From JBDGSM01 sp042217615 (lineage in GTDB: Archaea; Nanohalarchaeota; Nanosalinia; Nanosalinales; Nanosalinaceae): 7,472 nt of DNA. Numbering within the stretch: the stretch's first letter is position 1; each line of letters begins with the position of its first letter. Under the pieces are notes generated by a model. The model was not told where the DNA came from and ran no database searches. It saw nothing but the letters and a program-made list of their open reading frames with translations. This document shows positions 1 to 5,097 of the stretch, piece after piece. The DNA lies in NCBI GenBank assembly GCA_042217615.1, contig JBDGSI010000075.1, positions 1 to 7,472 of the forward strand, in the 5' to 3' direction. The position numbers were made by a program, and so were the translations under genes.

Positions 1-56
1 TAGGCCAAGATAAAAGATGAAACAAATATCTGCCTACCTTTTCCTTTAAAATTCAT
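1..56 (-). CDS. Partial CDS, start of a likely membrane or secreted protein
   Basis: An ATG at 56-54 overlaps the TGA stop of the upstream 87-aa gene in an ATGA arrangement. It is preceded by an SD-like GGAAGGTG (69-62) at 5-nt spacing. The frame stays open to the window edge and gives 18 residues, MNFKGKGRQIFVSSFILA. This is a short basic N-terminus (K4, K6, R8) followed by the beginning of a hydrophobic stretch. That fits a signal peptide, a class III prepilin-like leader or a first membrane helix; 18 residues cannot separate these. The coupling makes it the seventh gene seen in the leftward operon, following two small two-helix membrane proteins. Function unknown. The start is well supported; everything after the edge is unseen. 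Confidence 0.7.
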   Translation of the reverse strand, partial: MNFKGKGRQIFVSSFILA

Positions 57-316
57 GTTAACACCTTCCTATCTCGGGCTTTTCGTCTCTCCAGTTCCTC
101 CGAGGCAAAAGCCCCGCCGATCATCAAGAAAATCAAGATAGGTACAAAGCCCGCCATGAAAGCTTTTGTCAACGCGTTGGGAGCGTTCAAGAAACCAGTG
201 TTTAACGCTGAAGAAAGCACCGGAAACATGGCAGCAAGAAAAAAGAAAGCTATCGCTAGGTAAAATATCGTGGCAACTTTCAACAAACCTTTCCGTTTCT
301 CGCTGCCCGCGTTCAT
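53..316 (-). CDS. Small two-helix membrane protein (87 aa)
   Basis: Unrecognised by family. It has a basic N-terminus (SEKRKG, residues 5-10), a long hydrophobic segment at about 11-37 ending in a proline turn (MFPV, 30-33), a short polar loop with N39, N44 and N47, and a second hydrophobic segment at about 53-72 that begins GFVPIL. The tail is highly charged (EELERRKARDRK). The build resembles small membrane capsid proteins of spindle-shaped archaeal viruses: two helices, a Pro near the end of the first and a [FV]P at the start of the second. That comparison rests on architecture only. The ATG (316-314) overlaps the TGA of the 67-aa gene. GGAGGATC at 331-324 is a good SD at 7-nt spacing. Its own stop overlaps the next start. 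It is probably a minor virion membrane protein; a holin-like role cannot be excluded. Confidence 0.85.
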   Translation of the reverse strand: MNAGSEKRKGLLKVATIFYLAIAFFFLAAMFPVLSSALNTGFLNAPNALTKAFMAGFVPILIFLMIGGAFASEELERRKARDRKVLT

Positions 317-516
317 CTGTTTTGATCCTCCGATACCGCCGACACCAGTATACTTCCAACCAGCATTGGAATGAAGATCCAGAGCATCAAGTCGGTTAGC
401 TGCCCGGTGTACGGCGTTATACTATTGATTGTTTGAATGAATAACGGAGCTGTTACTGCAAACGCCGCCAGAGTCAATAAAGCTCCAAAGATTGACGCAA
501 TATTTACATCCACCAT
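313..516 (-). CDS. Small two-helix membrane protein (67 aa)
   Basis: The product has two hydrophobic segments (about 7-30 and 42-62), a Pro at the end of the first (TAPLF, 22-26), a short polar loop with N31, T34 and T37, a second helix containing FIPML (48-52), and a short charged tail (SEDQNR). It parallels the downstream 87-aa protein, which has FVPIL at the matching place, so the two may be distant paralogues. The start chosen is ATG 516-514, which follows the 990-aa gene's TAA (520-518) after one base. GGAGGTGAC (535-527), within the last codons of that gene, is the SD. An upstream in-frame GTG at 537 lies inside this SD region and is less likely. The 3' end overlaps the next ATG by 4 nt, which suggests translational coupling. 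Function unknown; a virion membrane protein is likely from context. Confidence 0.85.
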   Translation of the reverse strand: MVDVNIASIFGALLTLAAFAVTAPLFIQTINSITPYTGQLTDLMLWIFIPMLVGSILVSAVSEDQNR

Positions 517-517
517 T

Positions 518-3490
518 TTACAATATGTCACCTCCACTGTCTGTTTCAGTGTCTATACTTACCTGGAAGAACCCGAAATCCTCCGTCTCTTTTTCTGTCT
601 CGGTTATCGTACCTCTAATGTTCAAGGCTGTGTTGCCCGTGCCTTCAACAAACTCAGGATTTTCCTTACCTGAAGCGTACGCCAGGTTCGCACTTATCAG
701 GTCTCTTGACCCCTGTGTTCTGCTATTTATTTGCCCTGTGGCAGTTTCACGGTCAAATCCAAACATTCCTTGACCTGTCCGCATATCCATGTCAAAACCA
801 CGACCACGCCCTCGAGGCGCTCTGTCAGGATCTGTGTTAAACCTACTATCAAACGTCGGTGTGTTCCTTTTCCGCTTAAAGTCAAATTTCAATCTAAGCC
901 TTTGGTTTAAAGCCGCCAGGTTATCTAAATCCAATTTTTGATCCGACTTCTGATCTTCTTCGATTTTAACATCTGTTCTAGTAGCTATACCTTGGTCTTG
1001 AGATGTTTTCGTAGCTGAAGACGTGCCTGTGGCGGTCGTAGCTCCGATTCCAAGTCTTATCGATTCATCTGTAGATCCTTCGGCGTCATCGTCAAGGTCA
1101 GGCATGCGGTCCGTGCCGACATAATCGTCAACGTCTCTCGAAAAGTCAGTATTGGAATCGCCGCCCTGTATATCAATATTGTCGTACGCGCTCACGTCGA
1201 AACCTGTTGTGTCCTTGCCGGTCGCCTTTCTACCTTCTTGATAATCTTTCACCAATCCTGTACCAAACTTATAGCTGCCAGTTGGAGACGTATCGCCAGA
1301 GGCCGAAACACTTGATCCGGCGTTTTGAGTAGGTGTTACCTCCATCAATGATTCAGAACTGTCGCCAACCAGTTCATACTGATTTGTCTTATCCAGTCCT
1401 TTCAATGAATCAAGAGGATTTCTAGTTTCTCCCCTAGTAAGCATTAACTGGCCTTTCCTGGTGTCGGAAGGTGTAAACTTGGAGAAATCATACTTCTTGG
1501 TCAAGCCAATATCATCTTTTCCTACTACATTTATTTCCATCCCGCCTGTCTCAGTCATTCCTGTTATCTCCGCTCCTTCGTTTCTCTCGGCAAGCAACTG
1601 TGTTTCCTCAGGCTTGTATCCTTCCTCTTTAAACGCGTCACTGTCAATCACGTTTTCAGGTTCTTTCTCAACCCCTTTCTCAATTACACGCCCCTGCTCA
1701 TCTATAACATATTTTTCAACAGTTCTCTGGTTGCTTTCTGCCGGCGCTGCCTCAAGATCAGTTTTTTGCCGTGCTTCAGGATTCAACTGCATTAAATCCT
1801 CTTCTTCAGAACTTGTCTCAAAGTCCTGTGTCTCTCTATAAGTTCCAAATGTATCGTCGTCAGGCGAAGGTCTCGGAGTCCTTGGATTATCAGGATTTGA
1901 CTCCGCTTTCAGACCTTTAACCTGGCTGGTTTCCTGTGCGTACATACCACTTTCTGCCTCCACACCCCTTACTTCCAGATCTGTACGCTGTCCGGCCACG
2001 GGTACTTCCTCGCTTGTAGGGAAATCAGATTGTCTTACTGTAGTTCTAGGGTTGAAGTCGTTGTCGCCGTAAGTTGCCTGACGGCCCGCGTATCTGTCTA
2101 CAGTGGTTCTTGTTTTCCCACCCTGGTATCCCGACCTGAATCCTGCCTCCCCAGCTACTTCTTCAACTGCAAACTTGACTAACGGTTTTGTACCTTCTTC
2201 AACTCCTTCTTTTCTAAAACCACGACCTGACTGGTATCCTCGTCTTGTAGCTTCCGCAACTTCCACAGTGTAAAGCCCGGCCCGCGCCGCCGTACCGGCT
2301 GAGGTCGATACACTTTCCACTGCCGCCAATCCTCTACCGGCAGCTGCCGATCCACCAGCAATAGCAAAAGGCGCAAAGGCAGGACTGGAAACACGGTTTA
2401 CAACCTCTCCGCTTGTAACTCTTGCCCGTCCAACTTTTATTCCGCCCTTTTCAGGCTGTTTGCTTTTCAAAGCTGAACGGGCTATTCTCTCTTCCGCCAC
2501 ATCACTTGGAGTCTCTCCGCCTGGAATAATTGAAGTAACTAAATCCCATCCCTTTGAGCCTGTAGTAAGTGTCTCGCCGTACGCAAACAAAGTTTTAGCG
2601 GCCTCTGAAATAACATTTCCGGCTTCAGTATAAGCGCCCTCTGACTCGACAAAATCTTTGTATAGATCAACGTCTTCGGCTTTTTTCTCAACTCTTTCCT
2701 GAAAACTCATGTTTCGCTTCTTAACGTATTTTTGATATTTGTTTAGCTCTTTATCAAGTTTCTTTTCTCGTTCTTCAACCTTTTCAAGAGCTTCATCTCT
2801 TGTTAATTCCTTTTTTGAGGGCCCGACTACCGTTGCTCCCTCTGGAGCTTGCCGAATCTGTTTCTTTGACTCAAGCAGCTGTTCTTTAGCCTGTAGAAAT
2901 TCATCGACCTTGGTAGCTCTTTTGGTTATCGGTCCGGTCTCTTTCTGTATTTCATTTATTTTTTCTTGACTCTCAGGCAGTTCTTCAGCACTTTGTGATG
3001 CGGACATTAACTCTTGGCGTTGAACACTACTTAAACCGTCACTGTCACTGTCATCTCTAGTGTTATAGGATATATTTTTGTTTTGTTGCTGTTCAAACCC
3101 AGCCTTAGTTAATTGACTTCCAACGCTGTTAGAATCCTTTTTTACCTGTTTCTTTAACTTATTTTGAAGTTTTTTTTCTGTTTTCTTTCCAAAAGCTGCT
3201 TCTGTTAAAAACTGATTGTTATTTTTTTGTTGTTGATTCTGCTGCGAGCTATCGCTATTGATAACCGGTTTATTAGCACCGGAACCCTTACCGGATGAGC
3301 CGCCAGAACTATTAGAACTTCCTCCAGAACCTCCGCTTGAATCATCGTTATCGTTGCCAGCTCCGTCAGGATCTGTGATAACTACTTCTCCACCAGTGTT
3401 TTCCTCCGCATCTTCTTTAGCCTCTTCCAAGTTTTTCCCCGTGCCTAGATTTTCTCCACTCGGTCCTTGAATTACTGTTACGTCAGCCAC
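518..3490 (-). CDS. Giant acidic low-complexity protein (990 aa), probable virion structural protein
   Basis: No family recognised. Residues 1-45 look like a small folded start (MADVTVIQGPSGE...). A Gly/Ser linker follows (about 51-71), then a Q/N-rich stretch (about 80-93), and a charged, probably helical and coiled-coil region (about 155-275, with KVEEREKKLDKELNKYQKY). Next is an Ala/Gly-rich, weakly hydrophobic block (about 366-412), then a long acidic, Ser/Thr-rich, probably disordered region (about 480-850). The C-terminal part has a basic patch (864-899, with FKRKR and PRGRGRG), the motif GFDMDM (898-903) and GFD (911-913). There is no signal peptide or clear membrane helix. The start is GTG at 3490-3488, with GGAGGTG (3503-3497) 6 nt upstream inside the end of the 154-aa gene. 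Size, composition and place among membrane virion proteins suggest a scaffold, internal or tail/end-structure protein. Large virion proteins are known in spindle-shaped viruses, but no homology is claimed. Confidence 0.92.
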   Translation of the reverse strand: MADVTVIQGPSGENLGTGKNLEEAKEDAEENTGGEVVITDPDGAGNDNDDSSGGSGGSSNSSGGSSGKGSGANKPVINSDSSQQNQQQKNNNQFLTEAAFGKKTEKKLQNKLKKQVKKDSNSVGSQLTKAGFEQQQNKNISYNTRDDSDSDGLSSVQRQELMSASQSAEELPESQEKINEIQKETGPITKRATKVDEFLQAKEQLLESKKQIRQAPEGATVVGPSKKELTRDEALEKVEEREKKLDKELNKYQKYVKKRNMSFQERVEKKAEDVDLYKDFVESEGAYTEAGNVISEAAKTLFAYGETLTTGSKGWDLVTSIIPGGETPSDVAEERIARSALKSKQPEKGGIKVGRARVTSGEVVNRVSSPAFAPFAIAGGSAAAGRGLAAVESVSTSAGTAARAGLYTVEVAEATRRGYQSGRGFRKEGVEEGTKPLVKFAVEEVAGEAGFRSGYQGGKTRTTVDRYAGRQATYGDNDFNPRTTVRQSDFPTSEEVPVAGQRTDLEVRGVEAESGMYAQETSQVKGLKAESNPDNPRTPRPSPDDDTFGTYRETQDFETSSEEEDLMQLNPEARQKTDLEAAPAESNQRTVEKYVIDEQGRVIEKGVEKEPENVIDSDAFKEEGYKPEETQLLAERNEGAEITGMTETGGMEINVVGKDDIGLTKKYDFSKFTPSDTRKGQLMLTRGETRNPLDSLKGLDKTNQYELVGDSSESLMEVTPTQNAGSSVSASGDTSPTGSYKFGTGLVKDYQEGRKATGKDTTGFDVSAYDNIDIQGGDSNTDFSRDVDDYVGTDRMPDLDDDAEGSTDESIRLGIGATTATGTSSATKTSQDQGIATRTDVKIEEDQKSDQKLDLDNLAALNQRLRLKFDFKRKRNTPTFDSRFNTDPDRAPRGRGRGFDMDMRTGQGMFGFDRETATGQINSRTQGSRDLISANLAYASGKENPEFVEGTGNTALNIRGTITETEKETEDFGFFQVSIDTETDSGGDIL
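527..535 (-). promoter_or_regulatory. SD inside the end of the 990-aa gene
   Basis: GGAGGTGAC on the minus strand encodes Gly-Gly-Asp near the giant protein's C-terminus and serves as SD for the ATG at 516. Spacing is 10 nt. Confidence 0.65.
786..800. repeat. 15-nt repeat coding for GFDM, copy in the 990-aa gene
   Basis: This is the partner of the copy at 3501-3515. It encodes the GFDMD motif at residues 898-902 of the giant protein, just after its basic patch. Confidence 0.6.
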
Positions 3491-3493
3491 GGT

Positions 3494-3958
3494 TTACACC
3501 TCCATGTCAAAACCAAGATCCATGTCAAAGCCGGATTCAGATTTTTCGGAACTGTCTTTGTCGCCTTCCACTATCTCAAACTCAAACTCTTCGCCGGTGT
3601 CAGGTGTAGAACTTGAACTGAAGAACTCGCCGGTTGTATCCAGTCCGATCCCTTTGAAGTCGCCAAAGTTTCTCTTAAAAGCTCTCCGAGCGGTATCAAG
3701 CTTTTCAGCGGTGCGTAGGAAACCGCCTCCAAGCCTCCGGCCCCTGCTGCGTTTACCGATAGATCCGCGCGTCCTGTCTCTAATAGAGACGGCTCTTTCT
3801 TTCACCTGGCCAGATTTCTCTTTGGCTTTCTCGGCTTTTCCGCGAAGATCCAAGTCGTAATTGCTTCCTTCTTCCTCACTCTCTTCTTCGGTTTCACTGT
3901 AATCTCCTTGGTAGCTTCTTTCCCGTGCAACTTCTTTCACGCGTTCGTTGTTAGCCAC
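3494..3958 (-). CDS. Charged protein with basic core (154 aa), possible nucleic-acid-binding virion protein
   Basis: Unrecognised. The first 38 residues are acidic (SETEEESEEEG). The middle (about 40-102) is strongly basic, with KAEKAKEK, RDRTRG, GKRSRGRRLGGG and RRAFKRNFGDFKG. The end is acidic and Ser-rich and closes with two copies of a GFDM motif (GFDMDLGFDMEV). The 990-aa product of the next gene has the same GFDMD motif. I prefer the GTG start at 3958-3956: GAGGTTGA (3973-3966), which contains the stop of the preceding gene, sits 7 nt upstream, the same design as the other junctions here. Longer versions from ATG 4003 (169 aa) or TTG 4027 (177 aa) lack a good SD and overlap the DUF2188 gene further. 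The basic core could bind genome DNA or a partner; this is inference. The reading frame is secure, the start moderately so. Confidence 0.8.
   Translation of the reverse strand: MANNERVKEVARERSYQGDYSETEEESEEEGSNYDLDLRGKAEKAKEKSGQVKERAVSIRDRTRGSIGKRSRGRRLGGGFLRTAEKLDTARRAFKRNFGDFKGIGLDTTGEFFSSSSTPDTGEEFEFEIVEGDKDSSEKSESGFDMDLGFDMEV
3501..3515. repeat. 15-nt repeat coding for GFDM, copy in the 154-aa gene
   Basis: TCCATGTCAAAACCA is identical at 3501-3515 and 786-800. A close third copy, TCCATGTCAAAGCC, is at 3519-3532. All three are read on the minus strand as Gly-Phe-Asp-Met-(Asp/Glu). The 3501 copy also overlaps the SD of the 990-aa gene. Confidence 0.6.
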
Positions 3959-3965
3959 TTTTTGT

Positions 3966-3973
3966 TCAACCTC
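3966..3973 (-). promoter_or_regulatory. SD/stop fusion that decides the 154-aa start
   Basis: On the minus strand this reads GAGGTTGA and includes the TGA stop of the DUF2188-like gene. A GTG follows 7 nt later (3958). This supports the short start over the in-frame ATG 4003 and TTG 4027. Confidence 0.55.
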
Positions 3974-4172
3974 TGTTGCGATAAGCTGGATAGCCGTCAG
4001 CATAGCGACCGTTCTTTTTCTGAACAATCATTTTCTCGCCGTCACTCGCTACCTGTTTCATTTTTCTAACCGCTGCCGACTTTTTCCGGTGATTGGAGAC
4101 AACTTTTCGACCTTTCTTAACTTTCCAGTCTCCGTACTTTCCCGTTGAGTCGTGTAGAACCTGTACTGTCAT
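3966..4172 (-). CDS. DUF2188-like small protein (68 aa)
   Basis: The sequence fits the DUF2188 pattern as I know it. It has an initial strand with a conserved Trp followed by V/K (GDWKVKKGRK, 14-23), a helix with a KSAAVRKMKQVA-type 'tag for each residue pair' look (31-42), then a strand and turn (EKMIVQKKNGR, 46-56) and a short Tyr-containing tail (YPAYRNRG). The family is small, alpha/beta, common in haloarchaea, bacteria and their viruses, and has no established function. The ATG at 4172-4170 follows a perfect SD (AGGAGGTGAT, 4193-4184) that overlaps the TGA stop of the 160-aa gene. Many Lys/Arg residues make it basic, in contrast to the acidic proteins around it. Its place inside a virion-gene operon is unusual and may point to a packaging or accessory role, but that is a guess. 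Confidence 0.85.
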   Translation of the reverse strand: MTVQVLHDSTGKYGDWKVKKGRKVVSNHRKKSAAVRKMKQVASDGEKMIVQKKNGRYADGYPAYRNRG

Positions 4173-4192
4173 TGTTCTATGCTATCACCTCC

Positions 4193-4675
4193 TCAAAATT
4201 TTTTCATTAAGGGTTTGAAAGACATTAGCAACAGCCCTGCTGCCAGTCCAACCACAACGAACGGTAGGATTACAGCTGACAAGCCTCCGACATACCCGTT
4301 AGGCTTGTAGTCGTAGCTCAAGTAGTAGGTGTCGCTTGTGGCGTTGATCTCATTTGTTCCATCGCTATCAACGTCAGCGTTTGTCACGTTGAACTTTCCT
4401 TCCTCATAACTGACGACATTGTAATCGTCACTGTCCAGCGTGTAGTTGGTGTTGTCGAACGAATCCTCTACCTTGAGCGTTTCACTGCCATCCACCAGCC
4501 CGTATTCAACTGTGTCTGCGACGACCAGTTCGGGTACGGAACCGGTTGATGCTTCTGTTTCGCCACTGACTGTTTGAATATCAGTGGTGAAAGAGGCTTG
4601 AACAACCGGAATGGCTGCGCCAGCAACTAGAACTGTTGCGATCATTAGTTGTGTCGAGGTTTTGATGAGTCCCAT
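4193..4675 (-). CDS. Capsid-like two-helix membrane protein with inserted acidic ectodomain (160 aa)
   Basis: The protein has hydrophobic helices at about 9-27 and 132-152 and ends KPLMKKF. Between them is an ectodomain of about 100 residues (27-130) with roughly 22 Asp/Glu, 3 Lys and no Arg. It alternates Thr/Val/Tyr-rich segments that look like beta strands and has N-x-T sequons at N77, N96 and N111. The helices are paralogous to those of the divergent 64-aa protein: 17/26 identities at the start and 16/29 at the end by hand alignment. The extra ~96 residues lie exactly in the turn. By the positive-inside rule, the basic C-terminus is inside and the domain outside. It is best read as a spike-bearing or minor capsid protein of a membrane-capsid virus. 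It is first in the leftward operon, with ATG at 4675-4673, a weak SD, and a TATA-like box at 4721-4714. A secreted host-surface protein is the main alternative. Confidence 0.9.
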   Translation of the reverse strand: MGLIKTSTQLMIATVLVAGAAIPVVQASFTTDIQTVSGETEASTGSVPELVVADTVEYGLVDGSETLKVEDSFDNTNYTLDSDDYNVVSYEEGKFNVTNADVDSDGTNEINATSDTYYLSYDYKPNGYVGGLSAVILPFVVVGLAAGLLLMSFKPLMKKF

Positions 4676-4713
4676 AATTTGAACCCTTTAACCAAACAAT
4701 GTGGGACTCTACC

Positions 4714-4721
4714 CTATTAAG
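4714..4721 (-). promoter_or_regulatory. TATA-like box for the leftward operon
   Basis: On the minus strand this reads CTTAATAG. A start site about 25 nt downstream would fall near 4691 and leave a leader of about 16 nt before the ATG at 4675, consistent with the weak SD there. The ATGTTAGA half-site (4724-4731) lies directly upstream of it. Assigned by eye from spacing and AT content; no transcript data. Confidence 0.4.
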
Positions 4722-4723
4722 AA

Positions 4724-4731
4724 ATGTTAGA
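4724..4731 (+). promoter_or_regulatory. Operator half-site ATGTTAGA
   Basis: This is an exact copy of the right arm of the palindrome at 4736-4751, in direct orientation and 19 bp away (about two helical turns). It abuts the putative leftward TATA box, as the palindrome abuts the rightward one. This pairing suggests one regulator acting on both promoters. Confidence 0.45.
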
Positions 4732-4735
4732 TCCC

Positions 4736-4751
4736 TTCTAACATGTTAGAA
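4736..4751. promoter_or_regulatory. Perfect 16-bp palindrome, likely operator
   Basis: TTCTAACATGTTAGAA is its own reverse complement over all 16 bases, centred between 4743 and 4744. It lies in the 144-bp gap between the two divergent capsid-like genes, just upstream of the putative BRE/TATA of the rightward operon. A dimeric helix-turn-helix or ribbon-helix-helix regulator is the usual reader of such a site. No regulator gene is visible in the window. Confidence 0.6.
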
Positions 4752-4753
4752 AA

Positions 4754-4761
4754 GATTTAAC
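4754..4761 (+). promoter_or_regulatory. TATA-like box for the rightward operon
   Basis: GATTTAAC is preceded by purine-rich GAAAA (4749-4753), as expected for an archaeal BRE. A start site about 26 nt downstream would be near 4784, leaving a leader of roughly 36 nt that keeps the perfect SD at 4798-4806. A second candidate, TTTAAG at 4768-4773, would put the start site on the SD and is less likely. Confidence 0.45.
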
Positions 4762-4797
4762 TGCTCTTTAAGTCAGTCCAAAAAGTTTTCTACCGGT

Positions 4798-4806
4798 AAG
4801 GAGGTG
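4798..4806 (+). promoter_or_regulatory. Perfect SD of the 64-aa capsid candidate
   Basis: AAGGAGGTG matches the archaeal anti-SD over the full core. The gap to the ATG at 4820 is 13 nt, slightly long. The strength fits a very highly translated gene. Confidence 0.75.
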
Positions 4807-4819
4807 CAGAAAATCTAAA

Positions 4820-5014
4820 ATGGGACTGATACAAGACTCCATGGGCACAATGATCGCAGCCGTACTGATCGGAGGCGTTGCGATCCCGGTAGTCCAGGAA
4901 ATCATTAACACGGCAAACCTAACAGGAATTTCCGCCACAGTTGTCGGGTTCGTGCCCGTGGGACTTGCAGCCTCGCTGCTCCTGGCATCATTCAGCTCGT
5001 TCCTCAAGAGGTAG
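4820..5014 (+). CDS. Candidate major capsid protein, two-helix membrane protein (64 aa)
   Basis: This is a very short hydrophobic protein. It has helix 1 at about 11-29, containing the IPVVQ proline turn, a brief polar turn (NTANLTG, 30-36) with a sequon at N33, helix 2 at about 38-58 beginning GFVPVG, and a basic end (FLKR). Size and layout match the major capsid proteins of spindle-shaped archaeal viruses (Fuselloviridae VP1 type, Halspiviridae). Those are also about 65-80 residues with two helices, a Pro near the end of helix 1 and a VP at the start of helix 2. This comparison is from memory, not a search. Supporting context: a perfect SD, many C-ending codons, its own strong terminator directly after the stop, and first place in the operon. 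These are the marks of an abundant structural protein. The divergent 160-aa protein is its paralogue. A small membrane protein of another role, such as a holin, is the alternative. Confidence 0.9.
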   Translation: MGLIQDSMGTMIAAVLIGGVAIPVVQEIINTANLTGISATVVGFVPVGLAASLLLASFSSFLKR

Positions 5015-5040
5015 GATAACATGTCTTACCTCACCTTTTT
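5008..5040 (+). terminator. Hairpin plus T-run terminator after the capsid candidate
   Basis: GAGGTAGGA (5008-5016) pairs with TCTTACCTC (5024-5032) in nine pairs, one of them G·U, around a 7-nt loop. The stem starts within the last codons and includes the TAG stop. It is followed by ACC and TTTTT (5036-5040), with more pyrimidine tract to about 5056. This is a Rho-independent-like terminator, or an attenuator that lowers expression of the downstream genes relative to the capsid gene. The stem may also protect the 3' end of the short transcript. Confidence 0.65.
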
Positions 5041-5097
5041 CCCCTCTTTATTTTCTCAACAAAAAACCGCCATCCAAAATTTATACTACGTGATAAC

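Noticed and set aside
1423..1540. Possible frameshift or gene boundary within the giant gene
   Set aside because: The frame is continuous with even composition and no internal SD plus start of quality; no reason to split it.
1461..1841. 126-aa plus-strand open frame opposite the giant gene
   Set aside because: It is a Ser-rich antisense shadow with no SD and lies wholly inside a well-supported minus-strand gene.
2179..2394. 71-aa minus-strand frame in another phase of the giant gene
   Set aside because: Overlapping frame with Leu/Arg-rich composition typical of a shifted reading; no SD.
2255..2395. Ala/Gly-rich block of the giant protein as membrane helix
   Set aside because: It is interrupted by Arg, Glu and many Gly/Ser residues and is not hydrophobic enough for a stable transmembrane segment.
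3504..3860. 118-aa plus-strand open frame
   Set aside because: Antisense to the 154-aa gene; its Ser/Pro-rich composition mirrors acidic/basic codons on the other strand, and it has no SD.
3959..4027. Longer N-terminus for the 154-aa protein (TTG 4027 or ATG 4003)
   Set aside because: No good SD for either, and overlap with the DUF2188-like gene grows to 38-62 nt; the GTG at 3958 has an SD at ideal spacing.
4768..5022. 84-aa minus-strand frame opposite the capsid candidate
   Set aside because: It mirrors the 64-aa gene and contradicts the strong SD, paralogy and terminator on the plus strand.
5077..5085. CCAAAATTTATA-like BRE/TATA before the 125-aa gene
   Set aside because: A start site 25 nt downstream would fall inside the coding region after the ATG at 5098, so it cannot serve that start.
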